Assembly: GCA_022510705.1 (NCBI GenBank)
Contig: JAFLSX010000010.1
Span: forward strand, 1-52,594
Reading direction: 5' to 3'
DNA: 52,594 nt
Source of the DNA: Lachnospiraceae bacterium
Lineage (GTDB): Bacteria > Bacillota > Clostridia > Lachnospirales > Lachnospiraceae
The position numbers were made by a program, and so were the translations under genes. Shown here one piece after another: positions 35,142 to 42,652 of the stretch. The number at the start of each line of letters is the position of its first letter. Within the stretch, counting starts at the first letter, position 1. The notes beneath the pieces are model-generated. The model did no database searches. It had not been told where the DNA came from and saw only the letters and a program-made list of their open reading frames with translations.

Positions 35142-35534
35142 CTATTTCATAACCATCTTCAAATTAGCAAACTCCTCAGAAATGCTGTTTATCAAACCCT
35201 GATATTTAATCTGGTTCTCTGCAAGCATAACATTTTCCGTATCAATATCCACATTGTTACCGTCAAGACGATAGGAATACCCGACCAAGTCCGTATATGC
35301 CTTGGGTTTTAACTGTGCTGTTTTAATGGCGGCTACACGCTGGTCCATATTGGAAGTGTCACTGCTCCTGCCGAGAGCCTTCTTCAGTTCGCTCTCAAAG
35401 GCCACATCCTGACGCTTATATCCCGGTGTGTCCACATTCGCGATATTATTGTCAATGGCCTGATTGCGCAGCCATGAGGCATCCGCAGCTTTATCCAGCA
35501 CATTAATGTAATCAAATGCATGGGTATTAATCAT
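35142..35534 (-). CDS. flgB: Flagellar proximal rod protein FlgB
   Basis: A 130-residue FlgB, the first gene of the fla/che operon. Signature words are NNIANVDTPGYKRQDVAFES and AENQIKYQGLINSISEEF. ATG is preceded by GGAAGGAG. A sigma-A-like promoter and a CodY-box-like site lie upstream. Confidence 0.95.
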   Translation of the reverse strand: MINTHAFDYINVLDKAADASWLRNQAIDNNIANVDTPGYKRQDVAFESELKKALGRSSDTSNMDQRVAAIKTAQLKPKAYTDLVGYSYRLDGNNVDIDTENVMLAENQIKYQGLINSISEEFANLKMVMK

Positions 35535-35581
35535 ATCCGTACTCCTTCCATAACTTCGGTAAGTATAAAGACCTAACCTAT

Positions 35582-35609
35582 ATTATAGTTTATTTGAAAA
35601 AAAACTCAA
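35582..35609 (-). promoter_or_regulatory. Probable sigma-A promoter of the fla/che operon
   Basis: Minus-strand TTGAGT (35604-35609) and TATAAT (35582-35587) are 16 bases apart, with an A/T-rich spacer. The predicted start is near 35575, about 40 bases before flgB. A second possible -10 (TATAAA, 35614-35619) upstream has a poor -35. Confidence 0.65.
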
Positions 35610-35635
35610 GCCTTTTATAGTATTTTATTGTATTA

Positions 35636-35650
35636 AATTGACAGAAAAAT
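35636..35650 (-). promoter_or_regulatory. CodY-box-like site upstream of the fla/che operon
   Basis: ATTTTTCTGTCAATT on the minus strand matches the CodY consensus AATTTTCWGAAAATT at 12 of 15 positions. It lies between the codY terminator and the flgB -35 box, about 68 bases before the predicted start. It would cover the -35 region of the alternative upstream promoter. CodY is known to repress fla/che in B. subtilis. Confidence 0.5.
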
Positions 35651-35656
35651 AGCAAA

Positions 35657-35689
35657 AAAAGGACCTATTGAGCAACAATAAATCCTTTT
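35657..35689 (-). terminator. codY terminator
   Basis: Stem arms AAAAGGA (35657-35663) with TCCTTTT (35683-35689), and TATTG with CAATA inside, are separated by a symmetric two-base internal loop. A run of T follows on the minus strand. It lies 27 bases after codY and separates codY from flgB transcription. Confidence 0.85.
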
Positions 35690-35716
35690 ATCCTCTGCAA
35701 TCCGTTTGTTATGTAA

Positions 35717-36502
35717 TTATTTTATATTCTGTTTCTTCAATTCTTCAATCTCATCAAAGACCACATCATTGAGAACCTTAATGTAGGTTCCTTTCATGCC
35801 GGAAGAACGGGACTCGATCACACCGGCGCTCTCAAACTTACGCAGAGCATTCACAATGACGGAACGGGTAATCCCCACACGGTCTGCAATCTTGCTGGCT
35901 ACCAAAATGCCCTCCATTCCGCCAAGTTCATCGAAAATATGAGTGATCGCCTCCATCTCCGAGAAAGACAGGGTGGAGATTGCCGATTTTACTACCGCTA
36001 CTTTCCTGCTCTCCTCCGCATTCTCCTCATTGACGGCACGCAGCATCTCCAACCCTACAACGGTAGTACCATATTCACATAAAATGATATCATCTATATC
36101 ATACTGTTCATTACACTTGTAAATGAAAAGGGTTCCCAGCCTCTCACCCGCTATTTCAATGGGCGCAATGATGGCCTGAAACTTTTTCACATCCACACGT
36201 TCAAATCCCAGTGTCTGTAGATTCACGTTCTCTTTGGTAGATAACACACCTAAAAGTCTTTCATTCAACATGGAATCCACAAAACCGCCCACCGAATCGT
36301 CAATCAACTCTGTGATCGGTTCGATTGAATCCAGCTTTCCTACGCCCAACACTTTACCTTTGCGGCTGATGACCAAAACATTGGAATTTAAGATCTCACG
36401 CATAACTGTGCAAATATCATTAAACACGACCTTGCTGGAATTGTTGTTATGCAAGAGTTTCCCAATCTTTCGTGTTTTATCAAGCAACTGTACACTGCTC
36501 AT
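35717..36502 (-). CDS. codY: Global transcription regulator CodY
   Basis: A 261-residue CodY, a GTP- and branched-chain-amino-acid-sensing repressor of low-GC Gram-positives. The N-terminal GAF domain spans about 1-160. The C-terminal winged helix is at about 175-255 (LVASKIADRVGITRSVIVNA, then ALRKFESAGVIESRSSG). It is followed by flgB, as in B. subtilis. A CodY-like box upstream suggests autoregulation. Confidence 0.97.
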   Translation of the reverse strand: MSSVQLLDKTRKIGKLLHNNNSSKVVFNDICTVMREILNSNVLVISRKGKVLGVGKLDSIEPITELIDDSVGGFVDSMLNERLLGVLSTKENVNLQTLGFERVDVKKFQAIIAPIEIAGERLGTLFIYKCNEQYDIDDIILCEYGTTVVGLEMLRAVNEENAEESRKVAVVKSAISTLSFSEMEAITHIFDELGGMEGILVASKIADRVGITRSVIVNALRKFESAGVIESRSSGMKGTYIKVLNDVVFDEIEELKKQNIK

Positions 36503-36539
36503 TCAGACTCCTCCATGGGTAAGTTTCAACCCAACAATA

Positions 36540-36568
36540 ATATTACCACAGATAAATCTGTATTTCAA
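36540..36568 (-). promoter_or_regulatory. Probable sigma-A promoter of codY with an inverted repeat in its spacer
   Basis: TTGAAA (36563-36568) and TAATAT (36540-36545) are 17 bases apart on the minus strand. The spacer region contains the inverted repeat ACAGAT-AA-ATCTGT (36548-36561), well placed to be an operator. Confidence 0.65.
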
Positions 36569-36582
36569 TGTAAAATATTGTA

Positions 36583-36597
36583 ATTTATCTGAAAATT
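36583..36597 (-). promoter_or_regulatory. CodY-box-like site upstream of codY
   Basis: AATTTTCAGATAAAT (minus strand) matches the CodY consensus AATTTTCWGAAAATT at 13 of 15 positions. It begins 15 bases upstream of the codY -35 box and just after the topA stop codon. Confidence 0.6.
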
Positions 36598-36598
36598 T

Positions 36599-38671
36599 TC
36601 ACTTATTTTCGGATTTCGTCATGATATATCCACATTGTTCGTTCATACATACCAGCCGGCTGCCTTTTTCTAACATCAGAGAGCCGCACTTTTCACATTT
36701 TGTCTCGGAAGGCTTCTGCCATACCATAAACTCGCATTCCGGGTTGTTGATACAGCCATAATATTTCCGACCCTTCTTGGTTTTCTTCAACACGATATCC
36801 TTACCGCACTGCGGGCAGGGTACACCGATTTTTTCAAAGTAGGGCTTGGTATTGCGGCATTCCGGAAATCCGGGACAGGCTAAGAATCTGCCGTGGGGAC
36901 CGTACTTGATCACCATGCGTCTGCCGCAGTTTTCGCAGACTTCATCGGATTCTTCATCCGCAATTTCAACGGCTTCCAGTTTCTTCTCTGCCATATTCAC
37001 GGCATCATCCAGATCGGGGTAAAAATTGGAAACTACCGTTTTCCATTTTACCTTTCCTTCCTCCACGCCGTCTAAAAGCGCCTCCAGATTGGCAGTAAAG
37101 TTCACGTCCACAATGCTGGGAAAGGCATCTTTCATCATATTGTTGACCACTTCTCCCAACTCTGTCACATAGAGATTTTTATTCTCCTTTGCCACATAGC
37201 GCCTTGCCAAAATGGTAGTAATTGTAGGCGCATAGGTACTGGGACGTCCGATCCCCAACTCTTCCAGTGCGCGCACCAAAGACGCCTCTGTGTAATGTGC
37301 TGGCGGCTGGGTAAAATGCTGTTTTTCTTCAAAATTCAGGAAAGACAGTTCCGTGTTCTTATCCAAAATCCCTGCCATCCTGTTATTTTCTTCCTTATCC
37401 TCTTCCTCTTCACTGTATACGTTCATAAAACCGGCAAACACTACCCGGGAAGCCGCTACGGAAAAATGATATCCGGCTGCGCCAATCTTTACGGAAGTAG
37501 TCTCATATCTGGCCGGCTGCATACGGCTGGCGGTAAAACGCTTCCAGATTAACTGATAGAGCCTAAACAGATCACGGGGCAATTCGTCCTTAAGTATGGC
37601 CGGTGTCAAAGCAATCTGCGTGGGACGAATGGCTTCATGGGCATCCTGAATCTTCTTCCCTTCCTTTTTGCCCGTTCCCTCCCCGGCATACTCACTGCCG
37701 TAAACGTCGCTGATATAATCCCGTGCCGCATTTTCTGCTTCCTCCGATACTCTGGTGGAATCCGTACGCAGATAGGTGATCAGGCCGATGGTCCCCTCGC
37801 CTTTAACCTCTACGCCTTCGTAAAGCTGCTGTGCCAGCCTCATGGTCTTCTGTGTAGAGAAATTCAGCTGCTTGCTGGCTTCCTGCTGCAGGGTGGATGT
37901 CGTAAACGGCAGGGGCGGCTTCTTCATACGCTCCCCCTTCTTTACTTCCGTCACTTTATATTTCGCTCCCTTAAGCTTTGATTTAATCTTGTCTATTTCT
38001 TCTTTGGAACCAATGTTTTCCTTCCCCTCCGGACCGCTATGATATTTTGCCGTCAAGGGCTTTTTCTCTCCCTTAACTGAAAACACCGCATCCAAAGTCC
38101 AGTATTCTTCCGGAATAAAGGCGTCAATTTCTTCTTCCCGGTCACAGATGATGCGCAGGGCAACCGACTGTACGCGCCCCGCGGACAGTCCCCTCTTTAC
38201 CTTGGCCCATAAGAGCGGCGAGATACGATAGCCTACCATACGGTCCAGACAGCGCCTTGCCTGCTGGGCATCTACCAGATCCATATCTATTTCCCTTGCG
38301 TTCTTTAGGGATTCCTTCACCGCATTCTTGGTAATCTCGTTGAAGGTGATCCGATAGGTCTTCTTCTCCTGAAGCCGCAGCGCATGATACAAATGCCAGG
38401 AAATAGCCTCTCCCTCACGATCAGGGTCAGTTGCCAAATATATTTTTTCCGCCTTTTTTACCTCTTTGCGCAGATTTGCCAGAATATCGCCCTTCCCCCG
38501 TATTGTAATGTACTTAGGCTCATATTCGTGTTCCACATCAATCCCAAGGCTGCTCTTAGGCAAATCCCTGACATGGCCGTTGCTGGCGGCCACCTCATAA
38601 TTGGAGCCCAGAAACTTCTTGATCGTCTTCACTTTTGCAGGTGACTCTACAATCACAAGATACTTTGCCAT
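36599..38671 (-). CDS. topA: DNA topoisomerase I
   Basis: A 690-residue type IA topoisomerase that relaxes negative supercoils. The Toprim domain has Glu9 and the Asp82-x-Asp84-x-Glu86 acids (TDPDREGE). The active-site Tyr300 is in LITYLRTDSTR. Three C-terminal four-Cys zinc-finger motifs are present (starting CENCG, CPQCG, CEKCG). In B. subtilis topA is also upstream of codY, though with genes between. No clear terminator separates it from codY. Confidence 0.97.
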   Translation of the reverse strand: MAKYLVIVESPAKVKTIKKFLGSNYEVAASNGHVRDLPKSSLGIDVEHEYEPKYITIRGKGDILANLRKEVKKAEKIYLATDPDREGEAISWHLYHALRLQEKKTYRITFNEITKNAVKESLKNAREIDMDLVDAQQARRCLDRMVGYRISPLLWAKVKRGLSAGRVQSVALRIICDREEEIDAFIPEEYWTLDAVFSVKGEKKPLTAKYHSGPEGKENIGSKEEIDKIKSKLKGAKYKVTEVKKGERMKKPPLPFTTSTLQQEASKQLNFSTQKTMRLAQQLYEGVEVKGEGTIGLITYLRTDSTRVSEEAENAARDYISDVYGSEYAGEGTGKKEGKKIQDAHEAIRPTQIALTPAILKDELPRDLFRLYQLIWKRFTASRMQPARYETTSVKIGAAGYHFSVAASRVVFAGFMNVYSEEEEDKEENNRMAGILDKNTELSFLNFEEKQHFTQPPAHYTEASLVRALEELGIGRPSTYAPTITTILARRYVAKENKNLYVTELGEVVNNMMKDAFPSIVDVNFTANLEALLDGVEEGKVKWKTVVSNFYPDLDDAVNMAEKKLEAVEIADEESDEVCENCGRRMVIKYGPHGRFLACPGFPECRNTKPYFEKIGVPCPQCGKDIVLKKTKKGRKYYGCINNPECEFMVWQKPSETKCEKCGSLMLEKGSRLVCMNEQCGYIMTKSENK

Positions 38672-38681
38672 TTCATATTCC

Positions 38682-38708
38682 CCCGATTTTACTTTTAAAG
38701 TAATCGGG
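38682..38708 (-). promoter_or_regulatory. Hairpin at the 5' end of the topA mRNA covering its ribosome binding site
   Basis: Arms CCCGATT (38682-38688) and AATCGGG (38702-38708) are exactly complementary. The predicted transcription start (about 38706) lies at the base of the hairpin, and the GGGGGA ribosome binding site is in its 3' arm. The whole leader is only about 35 bases. Confidence 0.5.
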
Positions 38709-38712
38709 TAAC

Positions 38713-38741
38713 ACTATACACCAAAAAATCGGGGTATGCAA
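38713..38741 (-). promoter_or_regulatory. Probable sigma-A promoter of topA
   Basis: TTGCAT (38736-38741) and TATAGT (38713-38718) are 17 bases apart on the minus strand. Directly upstream is a direct repeat of TTTGTAAA (38748-38769 region). Confidence 0.7.
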
Positions 38742-38852
38742 GTATATTTACAAAAAGTTTACAAAATGTGTCGCAACAGCTGCACCGTCCATCTGCCTGT
38801 AGTGCCTGTACATGCTCACAGTTGATTAGCAAAAAATGCATGGATAAAAAAA

Positions 38853-38876
38853 CAGCTGCGGATTTCTCCGCAGCTG
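38853..38876 (-). terminator. Terminator of the pilus operon
   Basis: A perfect ten-base-pair stem (CAGCTGCGGA / TCCGCAGCTG) with a four-base loop is followed by seven T on the minus strand. It lies 17 bases after the last minor pilin gene. Confidence 0.95.
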
Positions 38877-38892
38877 CTTCATAGAATCTGTT

Positions 38893-41352
38893 TTAGTCAC
38901 ACCACATACTGCCGTTCCAGTTAAGCGTATACTGGCTGGTAAAGACACCGCCAACCTTAATCTGATAATCTGCAGTGGTACCGTTAACGCTATATCGGGC
39001 ATTTTCAGTCATGTAGTAGAAGCCGTTTACCAATCCCGCATCTGCTCCTGTCGGACAGAACATTACAGGGGGTTTGTTACCCGCATGGTTCGTAATCTGT
39101 ACGTTGGGCTGCACGAAGTGATACTCCAAATAACCGTCACAGCCTTTTACACGGTTGTACATATCCCATACAGGTAAAGAAGTATCATTAAACCATCCCT
39201 TTAAAGTCTCCGTATTAAATAGATAATTATACTCATAAATCTCTTTAATCACCGTGCCACTACCTGCACATAATAAATCTTTCTCATTCTGAGAGATTTT
39301 TACTGCAAGAGTACAATTTCCTCCGCTGCCACTGCTGATCACATCTCTATTCATGTTCCCATAAAAATCATACTTCGGATCCCCATTCAAACCCGGAAGT
39401 TGTCTGTAAAAAGTCTGACCCGCACTGTTTACAAAGGTTAAATCATACCCTCGGTCGTTGGCATAGCCATCTTCATCAGCAATTACACCCACAAAACGAT
39501 TATAAGCAATATAATCATAATTATCAGCATTCCAACCGTATAGCAACCTGAAATAAGAAGTATACGTATCAATATTATCCGCAGGCGTTACATAGACTAC
39601 ATGGCGGCCACCGGTGCTCCAATTACCTTCTGCATCAGAAGGCAAGGAATTTCTGTACTCAAAAGCTACAGCGGGTACATCGAAAATTGCTGTTCCTGTC
39701 TGAACCGTCTTGTCACCGTAGAGAGTAATATCCAATCTCAGCTTAGAAAGTCCCTGATCAAATACACCTATATAATAAGGATAGCTGTAAGAATATCTAT
39801 CCGGAGTTAAATACTCTTTCAAATTTAAAACATCACCCTGAGTAATGGTTACATTTATACCCAGGTCTGTACTTTGCATTTCACCCCATCCGCCATTATT
39901 ACCTTGTGTCATTGGTCCTTTCCAAAAATCTTTCCTATCTGCTTCCCAAGTAGACCAAATATACCAATCTAAATTTACCAGATTATAAGTGGTTTTTCCA
40001 CCATCATAGCTGGTGAGATTATCATCGGGTACATTACCTAATAGTAACGAGGAATTACCGCCACGGGCCCAGCCGCCGGGTACCGTAATCTGAATACGGT
40101 TCGACAGATTCCACTCACCCATCACATCGGTATCATAAGGCATCTCGCTCTTGTTGTACTTGACTCCGCCGACTGTGCCTTCCGGATGCAGCGCTTTTGC
40201 ATATATAGTCAAATCCAAATTATCAAAGTCCTGATACAAAGTGAGGTTAGCATAACCCTCATACACATCCAGCTTAAAATAGCCGGTAGTATTTGTGATC
40301 GCATTGCCGTCGGCTCCGACCAGTGAAGAGCTCCAACTCAACTTGTAAGGATCCATATAGTCCATATCACTCTCTGAGCCAAGGAGTCTTGGCAAATTGG
40401 AGCCGTCAATGTTTGCTGTGATCCGGTAGGTCGCACCTGATTTTAATGCACTTCCGCTCGTCAATGTGCCGGTTAAGGTAACATCCTTCACCCGGCGCAG
40501 GTTAACTTTCACGTAAGCCGTTCCTAAAGGCGTTGCACCATCCATAGCAACAGTATTTACAGTAAGCTGCATATTGTTGATTTCATTCTTGCCTACTTTC
40601 AAATAAGGCATACCGTACTCATCCAACAAGATTTGTGTATCGGGATCGGATTGACCGGAAAGCGTCCAGGTCACCGCATTGTTGGAGATTCCCACTACGG
40701 CGGCATTTAAAGAATACTTCTGATTCGGCTCCACCACAATCTCACTGGGTGCAACCACGGTGGCCGAAGCCGATACACTGTCCGCAGTTACAGAAATACT
40801 GCCGTTACGTGCCATTATGGTATAGTAAGCCGCAAAGGATCTCTCGTCTTTTTCCAGTTTCAGATACAGTCTGAGAACTCCGTTAGTGGGAAAGTCTGAA
40901 ATATCCGCCTGAAATGTAGTGACATTTTCACCTAACAACTGATCTTCTGCCACGATTCCGACCACAGCTCCGCTCGTATCTATACGATACTCGGAATATA
41001 GCACTTCCGTTCCGGCATGCTCGATCTCATAGCGCCTGTCAGAACGTTCAATAGCTATCGCAGTGGCTGCAGTTGCTCCCTCCGGAGTTATAGTCGAGGT
41101 AGTGTCAATAACCAAATCACCTATCTGATTGACTATCATCTGCGCTTCCGTCTGCAGTTCTACTTCCGTAGTACCGCTACGGTAGGTATTGGCGCCTACG
41201 ATCATAAAACCGCTCACGGCAGCACCCACCAAACTCATAATGGCAATGGCGCAAATCAGTTCTACCAGCGTCAAACCTCTGTTATCGTCCTTTCTTCCCG
41301 CATATCTGCACCTTTTGTACAAATAAACACTCAACTTATACAGTACGTTCAT
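38893..41352 (-). CDS. Very large PilW/GspJ-type minor pilin
   Basis: An 819-residue prepilin. The cleavage motif is Gly26^Leu27 with Glu at +5 (GLTLVELICAIAIM), and the downstream helix (TEVELQTEAQMIVNQIGDLV) is typical of PilW/GspJ. Typical PilW is about 200-350 residues; here about 600 extra residues include a possible bacterial Ig-like segment (about 205-330) and long Tyr/Trp/Asn/Gly-rich regions with several cysteines. It is likely exposed at the pilus tip, possibly as an adhesin. GGAGGAGGAG precedes the ATG. Confidence 0.8.
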   Translation of the reverse strand: MNVLYKLSVYLYKRCRYAGRKDDNRGLTLVELICAIAIMSLVGAAVSGFMIVGANTYRSGTTEVELQTEAQMIVNQIGDLVIDTTSTITPEGATAATAIAIERSDRRYEIEHAGTEVLYSEYRIDTSGAVVGIVAEDQLLGENVTTFQADISDFPTNGVLRLYLKLEKDERSFAAYYTIMARNGSISVTADSVSASATVVAPSEIVVEPNQKYSLNAAVVGISNNAVTWTLSGQSDPDTQILLDEYGMPYLKVGKNEINNMQLTVNTVAMDGATPLGTAYVKVNLRRVKDVTLTGTLTSGSALKSGATYRITANIDGSNLPRLLGSESDMDYMDPYKLSWSSSLVGADGNAITNTTGYFKLDVYEGYANLTLYQDFDNLDLTIYAKALHPEGTVGGVKYNKSEMPYDTDVMGEWNLSNRIQITVPGGWARGGNSSLLLGNVPDDNLTSYDGGKTTYNLVNLDWYIWSTWEADRKDFWKGPMTQGNNGGWGEMQSTDLGINVTITQGDVLNLKEYLTPDRYSYSYPYYIGVFDQGLSKLRLDITLYGDKTVQTGTAIFDVPAVAFEYRNSLPSDAEGNWSTGGRHVVYVTPADNIDTYTSYFRLLYGWNADNYDYIAYNRFVGVIADEDGYANDRGYDLTFVNSAGQTFYRQLPGLNGDPKYDFYGNMNRDVISSGSGGNCTLAVKISQNEKDLLCAGSGTVIKEIYEYNYLFNTETLKGWFNDTSLPVWDMYNRVKGCDGYLEYHFVQPNVQITNHAGNKPPVMFCPTGADAGLVNGFYYMTENARYSVNGTTADYQIKVGGVFTSQYTLNWNGSMWCD

Positions 41353-41364
41353 GCTCTCCTCCTC

Positions 41365-41895
41365 CTACTTTAAGGTAACCTTTCCAGTTACATAGGTCAG
41401 TTCGAGTTCCTTAACTCTGTTACCCCTGCTAATGGTTATGGTTTTACAATATACATCCGAATATCCCGCTATTGGCTTAAATGCTCCGCTGCTTCTGTCA
41501 AAACTTAAAATTAATGAATTGGCATGGTTTGGCTGCAGCGTGGTCGTAACTCCGTTGGTCAGAGTAAATTCCAAGGAAACCCCCAAGTCTCCAATCCGGG
41601 TTAACGTCGTCCGCACAACCGGCGGATCGGTTGGATTTTCACTTTCGGTTTCCACCGTCTCTGCTACATAAATATACCCCTTATCATTCATATATATTTC
41701 CAGTGTAACATTCACCTTGCCCATGGCTGAAAGCCGGCTGCTCTGTATGGCAGACTGCAACTTTGCCGCACATTCGTCCGCGGGTCGCCCGGTTGCCAAA
41801 CTGACTCCCGTAGTAACTGCCCCCGCTAAAATTGCTAAAATTGTAATGACAATAATGATTTCCACCAAGGATAAACCCCTGTTATCTTTTCTCAT
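41365..41895 (-). CDS. GspH/FimT-like minor pilin
   Basis: A 176-residue prepilin with leader MRKDNRG, cleavage Gly7^Leu8, and Glu at +5 (GLSLVEIIIVITILAILA). The following SAIQSSRLSAMGK segment resembles GspH/FimT. ATG at 41895 has an AGGGTGG site; an upstream TTG would overlap the preceding gene. It is probably part of the pilus initiation complex with the adjacent minor pilins. Confidence 0.85.
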   Translation of the reverse strand: MRKDNRGLSLVEIIIVITILAILAGAVTTGVSLATGRPADECAAKLQSAIQSSRLSAMGKVNVTLEIYMNDKGYIYVAETVETESENPTDPPVVRTTLTRIGDLGVSLEFTLTNGVTTTLQPNHANSLILSFDRSSGAFKPIAGYSDVYCKTITISRGNRVKELELTYVTGKVTLK

Positions 41896-41903
41896 ACGCC
41901 ACC

Positions 41904-42617
41904 CTACTTCTTTACCCAATTATAATATTGCACATAATCAGTCATGTCAATCGCACTGCGTTCCCAATTCAAAGGATCCCCTCCACCGGAAGTTATCCCA
42001 TGATCCACACCCCAATTGATACTCGGAATATAAATCAAAAAGTCTGTTGAAATCATAGTTGTATAGCCATTCACCGTATACCGTAATTCCACCCCTTTAA
42101 GAATGGCATAACCTTCCTCCGGATGAAGTTCCAAGGGGTCTCCGACAACGAGAGGATTCAAACTTATTGCCGCCTGATAATTTCTATCGGGCTCATTATT
42201 CACCATAAACTGCACTACCTGCTCATAGCTATACGGACTCTCGGGGGTAACAGGATTCGCCCTTCTTCCATCCCAGTTATTTGCAAGCACCTTAAAAAAC
42301 TCACTTTGAAATAAAGAATAACGAGTCGCACTATCCGCCGTAGCATAATTGATGGACACGGTCAGATATGCTTCCTTTGCAGCCTTAGATACATCCTCTG
42401 CCAGAGCGGCCCGGATTTCTTCCAGTGCTGTTTCTGCCTCGTAAAAGCTTTCTTTGTTCTTTAAGTCCGTGACTTTTCTGTAATAATTGGCGCCGGCCAC
42501 GTACAGCAGTGTGGTAGCCAAAATACTGATAAAGGCTACTACCACTATGACCATTACAATCGCGCTTCCCCTATTGTTCAGTTTTTGATTGTTGCGTTTT
42601 TTCATCCACTTCGTCAT
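41904..42617 (-). CDS. PilX/GspK-like minor pilin without Glu5
   Basis: A 237-residue protein with a pilin-like N-terminus (NNRGSAIVMVIVVVAFISIL). The residue at +5 after the presumed Gly17^Ser18 cleavage is Met, not Glu. The downstream FYEAETALEEI resembles the AEAGLE-type motif of PilX/GspK. GspK lacks Glu5 and caps the pseudopilus tip, so a tip role is likely here. Confidence 0.8.
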   Translation of the reverse strand: MTKWMKKRNNQKLNNRGSAIVMVIVVVAFISILATTLLYVAGANYYRKVTDLKNKESFYEAETALEEIRAALAEDVSKAAKEAYLTVSINYATADSATRYSLFQSEFFKVLANNWDGRRANPVTPESPYSYEQVVQFMVNNEPDRNYQAAISLNPLVVGDPLELHPEEGYAILKGVELRYTVNGYTTMISTDFLIYIPSINWGVDHGITSGGGDPLNWERSAIDMTDYVQYYNWVKK

Positions 42618-42652
42618 CTCTTATTGTCTCCATTTCCCATTTAGAGCACAAT

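Noticed and set aside
35614-35642. A second promoter with TATAAA for flgB
   Set aside because: The -35 at 17 bases (GTCAAT) is poor; kept only as an alternative to the TTGAGT/TATAAT promoter.
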